Assembly (NCBI GenBank): GCA_963747535.1
Contig: CAVVFX010000007.1
Span: 1-64,000 of the forward strand
Direction of reading: 5' to 3'
DNA from: CAVVFX01 sp963747535
Lineage (GTDB): Bacteria > Acidobacteriota > Terriglobia > Bryobacterales > Bryobacteraceae
Length of the DNA stretch: 64,000 nucleotides
Shown here one piece after another: positions 1-7,802 of this stretch. The position numbers and the translations under genes are program-made. Each line of letters opens with the position of its first letter. Within the stretch, counting starts at the first letter, position 1. A model generated the notes under the pieces. That model worked only from the letters and a program-made list of their open reading frames with translations, had not been told where the DNA came from and made no database searches.

Positions 1-18
1 TATGCCGAGCTCGGCATA
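1..18. repeat. perfect 18-bp palindrome
   Basis: TATGCCGAGCTCGGCATA equals its own reverse complement over all 18 bases. It lies at the left edge of the window, so any neighbouring element to the left cannot be seen. It could be the recognition site or terminus of a mobile element, but nothing in the window shows which. Confidence 0.6.
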
Positions 19-923
19 ACCGGCTAATCCGGCCAGGCTGACGCGCCGGTACGAAAAGCTGAAACGGGAACCGCGTCGCCAAGGCGGAGCCGAACGGCGC
101 AAATAACTGAAAGGAATTCACGAACTTACTTTTCCCAGTTGACTTCTCCTCGGAACGAGCCAGAATTGATTTGGGGACACCGGCGGCACCACCCCAAAAT
201 GAGCAAAGATTGGCCGGACAATGTGCGTGGATCCGCAGTTCCTGATGGGTTCGCGAGCTTTCGCGATCGCGCCGGTGGGCAGCGATTCTGCGGAACGAAC
301 CCGGTTGCGGGGGCTTTGCGGATCGGAAAAAACGAACTCACGTTTGTGCAGTCTGGAAGCGTTCTTTGCACGTTTTGGGCTGAGGTGTCGGCAGTGGTTC
401 TTGCGAATCGAAGCCAATTTCCGGCATCGGAGGAGCGGCCTCGGGCCGGCGTGGTGGCAGATGTCGCGATTCCTGTTTCGGCGTAGCTGTGGACCGGTGA
501 TGTTGCGGCACGGGAAACAAGCTCCCGTTTGTGCATTTTGTGCGTAGTTTCTCGTGATGCCCGTTAGCGCTCGCGGCGGCGGAGGAACGGTGAAAAATGA
601 ACTCCCGACCGGACTGGTCGGCGGCGCTGGTGCGCACTTCAAAAAAAAGACACTTTCTTCCTCTGATTTCAGGCTACCGTGCGTGGTGACGCGTGCTGAG
701 GGGTGTCGGCTGTAAAAGGTTGATGGGATTGGTGAGATTCTTTCGAGTGCGTTGAACCCAGTTGAGGGGCAGGTCAAGGGAGTTTGGAAGGTACAAAGCC
801 ATGCTCCGGTAGGAGAGTAGGAGCTACCGACCGGCCTTATCGATAGCGCAGGATTCCTGGCCCGCAATCCAGCCACGCGCTGGGGCGCGAACGTCCGCAA
901 GAATCCCGCCTCTCGTATACCAC
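19..923. other. gene-poor stretch with an imperfect direct repeat
   Basis: I see no recognisable gene in these 900 bases. Open frames exist on both strands, but their translations are Arg/Pro/Ser-rich, lack family motifs and overlap one another, as expected by chance at this GC content. A 20-base imperfect direct repeat ending in CGTTTGTGCA is present at 331-350 and 516-535 (about 17 of 20 identical). A small hairpin (CCGACC/GGTCGG) lies near 606-622. The stretch may be a decayed intergenic or mobile-element region. Confidence 0.4.
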
Positions 924-1171
924 CTACAAGACCTTCATTGCAATCAAGGTGATGTCGTCGGGCTGCCCCTGTCCTTTTGAAATGATTGCGGACGCCACGG
1001 ACCACGCCATCGCACACTTCCGCGGCCGTCCCTTCGCGTGTCGGCCAACGCTTCGAGCAGCCCGTATTCTCCGAAGTCCTCTCCGCTGCCGTCAGCCGTC
1101 TCGGGTATACCATCACTGAAGATGAGCAGCCAATCGCTGGAGATGAGCGCGTAGCGCAACTCGTTGGCTGT
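924..1171 (-). pseudogene. PP2C/SpoIIE-type serine phosphatase, broken C-terminal fragment
   Basis: On the minus strand three successive frames together give the C-terminal end of a PP2C/SpoIIE-type phosphatase domain. The first frame reads LLIFSDGIPETADGSGEDFG, the metal-binding 'SDG(V/I)xE' block. It continues with a segment like AEVCDGVVRGVRNH in a second frame. The third frame holds the family's terminal QPDDITLIAMKVL followed by TAG at 924-926. A TGA lies just upstream of the first segment, so the N-terminal domain is gone. At least two frameshifts separate the pieces, so no intact protein can be made. Such phosphatases dephosphorylate anti-anti-sigma factors or other phosphoproteins in stress signalling. 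What remains is a relic left of the intact Uma2 gene. Confidence 0.7.
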
Positions 1172-1193
1172 TGAGTAGAATCAAGGTGAACCT

Positions 1194-1778
1194 ATGTCTG
1201 CCGTTCCCGTGCCGCGCCTGACTCCGGAACAGTATCTGGAAATCGAGCGCGCCGCCGAATTTAAGAGCGAATACTACGATGGCCAGATGTTCGCGATATC
1301 CGGCGGGCTTCTGCCCCACTCGATGATCGGCGTCAAGCTGGCGTCCGCCTTGGATGCCGCTTTGCGTGGCCGTGGGTGTATCGTCACCAATTCCGATCTC
1401 CGCGTAGGGATCACCAGCAAGGGCCCTTTCTTCTATCCGGACGCGAGCGTCTGTTGCGGCGAGCCCCGACTGGGCGACGACTACAAAGACACATTGCTGA
1501 ACCCAACTGCTATCTTCGAGATCCTTTCCGACTCCACCGAGGCTTTCGACCGCGGCAAGAAATTTGCGGCCTACCGCCGGATCGAGACCCTGCGCGAGTA
1601 CGTCCTGGTTTCCCAGTCCGAGCCCTTGGTCGAGCGTTACTCCAGAAACTCAGAGGGCCAGTGGACCCTCACGGAGTTCCCGGGAACCGACGCCATCTGC
1701 ACCCTGCAAAACATCTCCTGCGACATCGCCCTCGCTGATCTCTATCGGGACGTTCCACTGGCTGTCAACCCGGAATGA
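1194..1778 (+). CDS. Uma2 family (DUF820) endonuclease-like protein
   Basis: The 194-residue protein matches the Uma2/DUF820 family, a PD-(D/E)XK nuclease-like fold that is abundant in cyanobacteria and acidobacteria. The family N-terminus is visible (LTPEQYLEIERAAEFKSEYYDGQ). The likely metal-binding positions are Asp83 in FFYPDASV and Glu109 in AIFEILSDST, followed by the conserved block with FDRGKKFAAYRRIETLREYVLVSQ split around residues 118-141. Length is normal for the family. ATG is preceded by AAGGTGA at a suitable distance. The in vivo role of Uma2 proteins is not established; many lie in mobile regions, and this one follows a gene-poor, decayed segment. Family assignment is secure, nuclease activity is inferred. 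Confidence 0.88.
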   Translation: MSAVPVPRLTPEQYLEIERAAEFKSEYYDGQMFAISGGLLPHSMIGVKLASALDAALRGRGCIVTNSDLRVGITSKGPFFYPDASVCCGEPRLGDDYKDTLLNPTAIFEILSDSTEAFDRGKKFAAYRRIETLREYVLVSQSEPLVERYSRNSEGQWTLTEFPGTDAICTLQNISCDIALADLYRDVPLAVNPE

Positions 1779-1922
1779 ACTTGTTGCCCACTCCGTGCAC
1801 CGTCTACTGGCCCCGGTCGACGGCGGGACGGGCTGTTTTTCTCGCGAGGAATCCAGACGTTCTTTCCGGAGTCGGTGATTCTCGGATGCGGGCCGGCGTC
1901 GCGCGAGGCTGCTCTGCAGCCC

Positions 1923-2015
1923 GCAGACCACAGAAAACGATGGTCTGCGCCACGGTTTGGCTGAAATGGCCAAACTGCAGACGCGACGAACGTCGCGCGC
2001 CACGGACTGCAGTTT
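1923..2015. repeat. cluster of three hairpins between genes
   Basis: Three inverted repeats follow one another. GCAGACCA (1923-1930) pairs with TGGTCTGC (1941-1948). GTTTGGC (1955-1961) pairs with GCCAAAC (1969-1975). CGCGACG (1982-1988) pairs with CGTCGCG (1991-1997). The last hairpin is enclosed by a 9-base inverted repeat, AAACTGCAG (1972-1980) with CTGCAGTTT (2007-2015), so two alternative foldings share bases. GCGCCACGG also occurs twice (near 1947 and 1997). The cluster sits directly upstream of the response regulator at 2033 and could be a REP-type repeat, a terminator for the Uma2 gene or a leader structure. Confidence 0.6.
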
Positions 2016-2032
2016 AGTTTTAAGCTCGAAGC

Positions 2033-2689
2033 ATGCCCCACTCGCCCACGCGGGTCGTTATCGCCGACGATCACCCTCTCGTTCGCAGCGGCCTCAGAGC
2101 CTTGCTGGAACGCGACCGCGAATTCGAAGTCGTGGCCGAAGCGGCGGACGGTTACGACGCCATCCAGCTTGCGCTGCAGCACAAGCCCGACCTGGTCCTG
2201 CTGGATGTCGGAATGCCGCGGGTCAACGGCACGGATGCGGCCGAACATCTTTCGCAAAAGCTGCCCAAGACCCACATCATCATGATCAGTATGCATTCGG
2301 ATGAGGCCTATGTTTTGCGGGCCTTGAAGGCGGGCGCTAAAGGGTACCTGCTCAAAGCGTCTCCCGAAGCGGATGTGCTGGCCGCAGCCCGGGCAGTAGC
2401 TTCGGGCCATGCCTACTTCAGCCCGGCCATCAGCAAGATGCTGGTCGACGACTACGTGGCTGAAATCCGCCGCCGCGGGGTCGACGACAGCTATGGGCTT
2501 CTGAGCCTAAGGGAGAAGGAGATCCTTCAGCTATTGGTATCGGGTAAGAATAATCGGGAGATTGGTGAACTGATCCACGTCAGTGTGGCGACCGTCGAAA
2601 CGCATCGCAACAGTATTCTGAAAAAGCTGCACCTTCACAGCCTCCCGGAACTGATCCTCTACGCCGTCCGCAAGGGCCTGATCTCCTGA
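2033..2689 (+). CDS. NarL/FixJ-type response regulator
   Basis: The 218-residue protein has an N-terminal receiver domain (about 5-122) and a C-terminal LuxR-type helix-turn-helix (about 155-215). Receiver residues are in place: Asp12-Asp13, the phosphoacceptor Asp58 in LVLLDVGMP, Ser86, and Lys108 in KGYLLKAS. The DNA-binding part reads LSLREKEILQLLVSGKNNRE then VATVETHRNSILKKL, typical of NarL-family transcription factors. The neighbouring histidine kinase at 2659-4077 has the HisKA_3 core that partners such regulators, but it is convergent: the two coding ends overlap by 31 bases. Target genes cannot be read from the sequence. Confidence 0.93.
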   Translation: MPHSPTRVVIADDHPLVRSGLRALLERDREFEVVAEAADGYDAIQLALQHKPDLVLLDVGMPRVNGTDAAEHLSQKLPKTHIIMISMHSDEAYVLRALKAGAKGYLLKASPEADVLAAARAVASGHAYFSPAISKMLVDDYVAEIRRRGVDDSYGLLSLREKEILQLLVSGKNNREIGELIHVSVATVETHRNSILKKLHLHSLPELILYAVRKGLIS

Positions 2690-4077
2690 GGTTCGGCCGG
2701 AACAACGGCCTCCGGCAGCGGTAGTTCGAACGAGACAATCGTCCCGCGTCCACGCTCGGACTCGACTTTCAACCTGCCGCCCAGCCGTATGACGCGTTCC
2801 TGCATCCCCAAAATCCCGAGGCCCGTTTCATGTTCGGTGTCATAACCCTTGCCGTCATCCTGCACCAGAACGCTGAGTATCTGCCGCTCACGTTTGATGT
2901 AGATCCTGACATGCCGCGCCGCGGCGTGACGTGAAACGTTGCGCACCGCTTCCTGGACCACGCGGTAAACGCAAGTGCGATGTTCATCGGGAAGATCGTC
3001 GGCGCAATCCTCGGCGGCGACGTCCACCTGGAGGGAGCTGGTACGCGAAATCTCGCGTGCCAGCCACTTCAACGCAGCCATCAATCCGAGATCGTCCAGC
3101 ATGGTTGGCCGCAGCAGCAAAGAGAGATTTCGTACCACCCGCGCGTTCTGCTCGGTCATGTCCTCAGCCAATTGCAGTTGCCGCAAGGCTTCGGCGAGAT
3201 TATTGGTTTTGATCGACGACCGCAGGTTCCCCAGCGTGAGCATCAATGCGGAGAGCACCTGGCCGACCTGGTCGTGGAGTTCCCGGGAGAGTCTCCGGCG
3301 TTCGCTCTCCTGGGCCGACACCAGTTCGGCCGACAGCTTTTGCATCTCCTCGCGTGCCCGCATCACTTCCTCAAAACGAACCCGGGATTCATCTTCCAGC
3401 CGGAACAGCCGCCACATCGTGATGCTAGCAAGCGTTATACCAATCACGAGGGTCAGTAACAGCAAGACAATCAGGTTTCGCCGGAACGTAGCAAAAAGGT
3501 CGCTCAACTGCAGGCTGCTGGTCTCCAGTTGCTTTTCGCTTACCTGCTGGATCTGGTCCGCAAGGGTCACGGCGTTCATTCGTCTGGGCAGTACCTCGTC
3601 CTGGATCAGATCCAGCCCCTTACGTCGCCGTTCGTCCGCGGTCCATTGCAAGGCCGGCGTCAGGGCATCGAAGTAGACCGTCAACTCATCGTCAAGCTGT
3701 TGAAACGGTTTCTGCTCTTCGCTCCTCAACAAATGCCGGTAATCTTCGACACCGGCGTCGATCAGGCGACGGGTTTCAAGAAATTGAGACCGGTGTTTGG
3801 ATGCCAGGACTTCATCCTGATCGAGCAGGAAGTCCCGGATGTACGTACCGGAGAGAAAGATGCTGGCTCGCAAACGTTCGAGCGTACGATCCCTTTCCAC
3901 GAAGTCCTGGCGGAGCTTTTCCTGCCGGATCTCGATCTGATACAGGAACGAAATGGCGCTGAGGCCTAACACACCCATCAACAGCAGCAGACCGCCGAAA
4001 CCGATCCACAACAGATACCGCGCCTGGCGGCTGGGGAGATTGGAGATTAGCTTCAGCGCCGATCTGGTGGCTGGCAC
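2659..4077 (-). CDS. membrane sensor histidine kinase (HisKA_3/NarX-type)
   Basis: The 472-residue protein carries two membrane segments, one near residue 20-42 (LLWIGFGGLLLLMGVLGLSA) and one near 205-228 (NLIVLLLLTLVIGITLAS). They bracket a helical periplasmic domain of about 160 residues that looks CHASE3-like. A HAMP-like linker and coiled coil follow, then the HisKA_3 dimerisation helix with the phosphorylated His in RRRLSRELHDQVGQ, and a HATPase_c domain ending with VQDDGKGYD and GLGILGMQERV. I chose GTG at 4077 because GGGAG lies about ten bases upstream and the first membrane helix then sits normally; the longer open frame upstream is antisense-like sequence within the RraA gene. It overlaps the 3' end of the RraA-like gene by 25 bases, suggesting translational coupling, and probably phosphorylates the convergent regulator at 2033. 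Confidence 0.88.
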   Translation of the reverse strand: MPATRSALKLISNLPSRQARYLLWIGFGGLLLLMGVLGLSAISFLYQIEIRQEKLRQDFVERDRTLERLRASIFLSGTYIRDFLLDQDEVLASKHRSQFLETRRLIDAGVEDYRHLLRSEEQKPFQQLDDELTVYFDALTPALQWTADERRRKGLDLIQDEVLPRRMNAVTLADQIQQVSEKQLETSSLQLSDLFATFRRNLIVLLLLTLVIGITLASITMWRLFRLEDESRVRFEEVMRAREEMQKLSAELVSAQESERRRLSRELHDQVGQVLSALMLTLGNLRSSIKTNNLAEALRQLQLAEDMTEQNARVVRNLSLLLRPTMLDDLGLMAALKWLAREISRTSSLQVDVAAEDCADDLPDEHRTCVYRVVQEAVRNVSRHAAARHVRIYIKRERQILSVLVQDDGKGYDTEHETGLGILGMQERVIRLGGRLKVESERGRGTIVSFELPLPEAVVPAEPQEIRPLRTA

Positions 4078-4790
4078 GCGGGGAGCTCCCGAGTCAGAAT
4101 GGTGGTCAGCTTTTCCAGCGAGAAGTCCGGGGATTCGCAGAAACTGATCAACTCCGCCTCTCGCTCCAGGATACACTTTACGGCGTCCGGCAACATTTCG
4201 GCGATCTGCAGCGGAATCGTCTGGACCCCGTGAGCATCGCCATGTAGCAAGTCTCCAGGAGAAACCTTGAGTCCGCCTATCTCCACCGGTTCGCCAAAAT
4301 CGATGATGTGCGCATACGAATGGGAGACGCTCAGTCCGGACGCGAAGCACTGGAACTTCGCGGCCGCGAGGGCGGGCGCGTCACGCACGGTTCCGTTGGT
4401 TACATAAGACACGCAGCCCAGGGCTGTCGAAATTCGGGCATGAATTTCTCCAGCGACGGCGCCCGCTCCCGGAGTGCGGTCGACATCATGCAGAACTACG
4501 ACCTTGGGGGACGGCATCGAGGCGACGTAGTCCCACCAGTCCGCACGATGGTAGTAGCAGAGATTCGCGATAGGGGGCGCACTGGTACGAATCCGTCCCG
4601 TGACTGCGTAGCCGGCGATGGGAGGCAGTTGCGGAAACAGACAAGGAGCAACGCCCTGGATGAACCCTTCATTGCGCATCCGGACATTGAAGGTCTCAAT
4701 CGCGTTGGAAACGGTACAGGTGTCGGTCTCCCGGAGGAGCTTCATGATTCTGGCACTGACTTGATGGTAGCGGTGAATTGGTTTCGTCAT
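4053..4790 (-). CDS. RraA-like / HMG aldolase family protein
   Basis: The 245-residue protein belongs to the RraA-like superfamily, which includes 4-hydroxy-4-methyl-2-oxoglutarate aldolases, oxaloacetate decarboxylases and the RNase E inhibitor RraA. Visible hallmarks are TCTVSNAIETF near the N-terminus, the central glycine-rich binding segment GAVAGEIHARISTALGC, the Asp/Arg substrate-metal block GTVRDAPAL, and VSPGDLLHGDAHGV, which matches the family's PGDxxxxDxxGV signature. The protein is slightly longer than RraA proper, as in the many uncharacterised aldolase-like members. No signal peptide is seen, so it is cytosolic. It is the first gene of a unit with the overlapping histidine kinase. 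The substrate cannot be decided from sequence. Confidence 0.85.
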   Translation of the reverse strand: MTKPIHRYHQVSARIMKLLRETDTCTVSNAIETFNVRMRNEGFIQGVAPCLFPQLPPIAGYAVTGRIRTSAPPIANLCYYHRADWWDYVASMPSPKVVVLHDVDRTPGAGAVAGEIHARISTALGCVSYVTNGTVRDAPALAAAKFQCFASGLSVSHSYAHIIDFGEPVEIGGLKVSPGDLLHGDAHGVQTIPLQIAEMLPDAVKCILEREAELISFCESPDFSLEKLTTILTRELPACQPPDRR

Positions 4791-4972
4791 GCGAGTCCCA
4801 TCTGTAGTGTAGGACGGCCGTCAGATTGCAGAACATACACCCGAAACGTGAGTTTTGCGAAATTTCGACCTTAAAACTGACCAGCCCATGCAAAATAGAC
4901 CCCGAAAACCCCGTCCCGACAGTATGGACACCTCAGTCCAATGGACCTAAACTCGCAATCGGGAATGTGAAT

Positions 4973-5443
4973 ATGAACCTCGGAACCAGGACACGGAGAC
5001 AGATTCAGCAAGCCGCCCGGGCGCTCAGAAAGTTTCTCCAGCACAATGATCACAATAACGAAGAGCCGCGTGTGTTCGCTGTTACCCACTGCTACCCGAC
5101 CAGGCTGGTGCTATACGCAGCGGCGTTCCAAGGTGGTTGGAAAGTCCATTTCATGAAGTCTCTCCGTACGGCGGTGGAGGCGGCGAGTGTCGATAGACCC
5201 TTGGCTGTTTTCTACGATCACGACGAGGACGACGGCGCATGGCAGAAGTTCTGTTCCTCTCTTTCTCGCGATGGCGTCCCATTTGTGTTTCTGGCGCGCC
5301 AGAGCGACGACGAGGATTTCCTGGCTGTGATAGCTGCCGGCGGCTATCCAGTGCCGGGCGATCCACTCACGTCGGAAGAAATCGTCAAGGCTGTGGATTT
5401 TGTGGGTGAAGTGGCGGCCCTCGCTCATGTTTCGGTGGTCTAG
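4973..5443 (+). CDS. degenerate receiver-like domain protein
   Basis: The 156-residue product starts at the ATG at 4973 (MNLGTRTRRQ); the open frame extends upstream, but that part reads like non-coding sequence. After a basic N-terminal helix, the pattern of alternating strands and helices resembles a CheY-like receiver: LAVFYDHDEDDGAW could hold the phosphoacceptor strand, VPFVFLARQSDDEDF the next strand, and GGYPVPGDPLTSEEIVKAV the last part, where the usual Lys-Pro is replaced by Gly-Asp-Pro. It may therefore be a pseudo-receiver. There is no output domain. It is convergent with the GH42 gene. The ribosome-binding site is weak. The family is an inference; the reading frame itself is fairly convincing. 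Confidence 0.55.
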   Translation: MNLGTRTRRQIQQAARALRKFLQHNDHNNEEPRVFAVTHCYPTRLVLYAAAFQGGWKVHFMKSLRTAVEAASVDRPLAVFYDHDEDDGAWQKFCSSLSRDGVPFVFLARQSDDEDFLAVIAAGGYPVPGDPLTSEEIVKAVDFVGEVAALAHVSVV

Positions 5444-5453
5444 GACCTGGAGA

Positions 5454-5469
5454 CGGGGAGCAGTCCCCG
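5454..5469. terminator. weak hairpin between convergent genes
   Basis: CGGGGA (5454-5459) pairs with TCCCCG (5464-5469) around a four-base loop, eleven bases after the stop of the receiver-like gene and before the 3' end of the GH42 gene. There is no T-run, so intrinsic termination is doubtful. Confidence 0.3.
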
Positions 5470-5566
5470 CTCGCCGAGAAGGGCAGGGAACCACTAATTG
5501 TCGGAATCCCAAGTCATGGAAAAGGACCTGACACCCTGTTGCCAGCCTCCCTCCCTGAGATCGACG

Positions 5567-7768
5567 TTATTCCAGCCGGATGACGGCGGCGTTGCGATCT
5601 CCGACGGTGGCCGTCAGCGTGTTGCCACTCACGGTTGCAGGAGTAGCTCCTTCCTGCCATAGCTCTGTCGACCGTTGAAAAGTCGCGGGCAGGGAGATCT
5701 TTACGCTTCGCTCCGTGCGCGTCGGATTAACCACCCAAAGGTAGGTGCCACCGGCTCCTTTATGAAGCCTGGCTTTTACTTCCGGGTCGCTCGACTTCGT
5801 CTGCTGCTGGACTCCCGCCCAAGTCAGCAGACCGGCGAAGAATTCGCGCGTCGCGGGGGAGTGGTTCCGGAAATAGCTCCCGCCCGGGAAAGTGCCGATC
5901 AACAGCGTTTTACCGTTGCCCGAGGTATGCTCGACGGCGGCGATGTGTCCGTTGGCATAGTGGCCCACCGCCAACCCGCCTTCCAGCTTATAGTCCTGGA
6001 GGAAGTACCCACCGCCGATTTGTTTGTCCCTCACAGTCAAGGTGAGCTTGTCGAGTATGTCGGGAGTGAACTGGACATAAGTCTCGCGGGCTCCGAACAG
6101 TTGGTCCAGTCCGAGGTTTGGCTGCACGGTACCGACGGTGCCACCGTCCCCGAAGTATCCGGGACATCCCTCACTAATCAACTTGCCACCCTTCGCAACG
6201 TAGTCGCGAAGCTTGTCCGCGGTGGATTTTTTTAGCATCTCAGGGAAGGGAAGATAGATCACGGGATACTCTGCGATGTCATCGATGCCCACGAAATCGG
6301 CCTGGATATTCGAGTCGAAGAAAGCCTGATACGCTCCCTGCAGCGATTGGGTGTAGGCGCCGGCCCCAAATGCACTGCCTCCAGCGGCTCCGCCCCGGCC
6401 TGCCGCGGCACCGCGGCCACCGACCCCGGCTGCTGCGCCGCTCTGCACCCCGTTAAAATCATTAGCCTCCTGCACGTACACGATTCCCACGTCGCCCTTC
6501 ACCGGACGGGACTTCCAAATGTCCGGATGGGCGTTGGTCCAGCGCGCCAGCTTACTGGCCATCTCCGCGCGCGGCGTGACCGAACCGTCCATGCCCATCA
6601 GGCCGAACGCTCCGAATAAGGGACCGTCGAGGAGTGGGCGCCACCTGGTGAACAGGATCCCGCTGGCGCCGGCAGTCATGTCGATGAGACTCCAGACGCG
6701 GACATCTTTCTCGTCCGAGCTACGGCCGTCTTCCAGGGGACGGTTGATGACCTGCGGTTGCAACCACAATGGCCCGCCGGTCGCTTCAGCGTGCCAGAAG
6801 GGCTTCCCGCGCGAGGCGCCGCGCACCAGGTCCACCGCCGAGAACTGCATCCATGGCGCGTTGCCATGACGGGACGCGACCCACGTGTAGCCAAACGAAT
6901 CCACGTTGGCCGCCATGCGCCACTCAATATCGGTAAGGGCGGCGGTACCGTGCGCGGTGATTTTGGTGTTTTTGTCGAGACCGCGAATCAGATCGATACG
7001 CCAACGCATCAGGCGAATGGCGTCGTCACGGCGAAATGCCAGCCAGTCAAGGGAATCGGGGTATCCGCCGTTATTGTGCGGGGGATGCACGGATGGCCAG
7101 TCGCCCAGGCTGTAACGGTGCCAGGCGCGGCCCAGCGCCTCGATGGTCCCGTATTTTGCTTTCAACCATTCGCGGAACTTTGCTTGCGTTGCGGGACAAA
7201 AACATTCCTGCATGCCGCCTTCGTTCCACACGTCGTAACCCAGCACGGCGGGATTCCCGCGATAGCGCTCCACCATGGCAGTCAGAAATTTGCCGGCCTG
7301 GCCCCGGATTTCTTCGTTGTCGAGACACATGGGCGCCGCGCCGGTCGCGCTACTGCCTCCTACGGAGGGATAGACATCGCCACCCTGGCTGTCGATCTGG
7401 CGCGCCTGGGGGTATTTGTCCCACATCCACTCCGGCGCTCCCGTGATGATCTCGGCAATCACCACCTTGATATGGTTTTGGCCTTCGAGTTCCACCATGC
7501 GATCATAGTCGCGCCAGTCGTATTTGCCGGGCGAGTTCTCAATCGACGCCCACATGAACCAGTGGCGGAAGGTGTTCATTCCCATCTGTGCCGCAGTCTT
7601 ATGGTCGCGTTCCCAATCCTGTTCGGGAGGGTTTGATTTGCGGAAATATACAGCGCCGAGAGGATACACCGGATCGGCAAACTTCTCTTGAGCCTCCACG
7701 CATAGCGTCAGCGCAAATATGCCGGACAGGAGGCTCGCGCAGGTGAAATTGATGTGTTTCTTGGTCAT
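5567..7768 (-). CDS. secreted GH42-type beta-galactosidase-like hydrolase
   Basis: The 733-residue protein has a signal peptide (MTKKHINFTCASLLSGIFAL, cleavage near VEAQE), a (beta/alpha)8 barrel of family GH42 type, a class I glutamine-amidotransferase-like middle domain and a C-terminal beta domain. The acid/base Glu is about residue 183 in GYDVWNEGG, and the nucleophile about residue 328 in PFWHAEATGG. The N-terminal GAVYFRKSNPPEQDWERD resembles the family's substrate-pocket start. An unusual Gly/Ala-rich segment at about 444-471 interrupts the trimerisation-like domain. ATG at 7768 was chosen for the signal peptide; a GTG 30 bases upstream is possible. It begins 34 bases after the TonB receptor gene (4 bases with the upstream GTG), so they form one operon. 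It probably removes beta-galactosyl or related residues in the periplasm. The substrate is inferred from family only. Confidence 0.85.
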   Translation of the reverse strand: MTKKHINFTCASLLSGIFALTLCVEAQEKFADPVYPLGAVYFRKSNPPEQDWERDHKTAAQMGMNTFRHWFMWASIENSPGKYDWRDYDRMVELEGQNHIKVVIAEIITGAPEWMWDKYPQARQIDSQGGDVYPSVGGSSATGAAPMCLDNEEIRGQAGKFLTAMVERYRGNPAVLGYDVWNEGGMQECFCPATQAKFREWLKAKYGTIEALGRAWHRYSLGDWPSVHPPHNNGGYPDSLDWLAFRRDDAIRLMRWRIDLIRGLDKNTKITAHGTAALTDIEWRMAANVDSFGYTWVASRHGNAPWMQFSAVDLVRGASRGKPFWHAEATGGPLWLQPQVINRPLEDGRSSDEKDVRVWSLIDMTAGASGILFTRWRPLLDGPLFGAFGLMGMDGSVTPRAEMASKLARWTNAHPDIWKSRPVKGDVGIVYVQEANDFNGVQSGAAAGVGGRGAAAGRGGAAGGSAFGAGAYTQSLQGAYQAFFDSNIQADFVGIDDIAEYPVIYLPFPEMLKKSTADKLRDYVAKGGKLISEGCPGYFGDGGTVGTVQPNLGLDQLFGARETYVQFTPDILDKLTLTVRDKQIGGGYFLQDYKLEGGLAVGHYANGHIAAVEHTSGNGKTLLIGTFPGGSYFRNHSPATREFFAGLLTWAGVQQQTKSSDPEVKARLHKGAGGTYLWVVNPTRTERSVKISLPATFQRSTELWQEGATPATVSGNTLTATVGDRNAAVIRLE

Positions 7769-7802
7769 GGCAGGTACCTGTGTTTCGCGATGGGTCACGT
7801 TC

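Noticed and set aside
118..1116. 332-codon minus-strand open frame
   Set aside because: Only its first part contains one fragment of the phosphatase relic; the rest is Arg/Pro-rich and without homology signs.
6758..7636. 292-codon plus-strand open frame
   Set aside because: It is antisense to the GH42-type gene, with unnatural composition.
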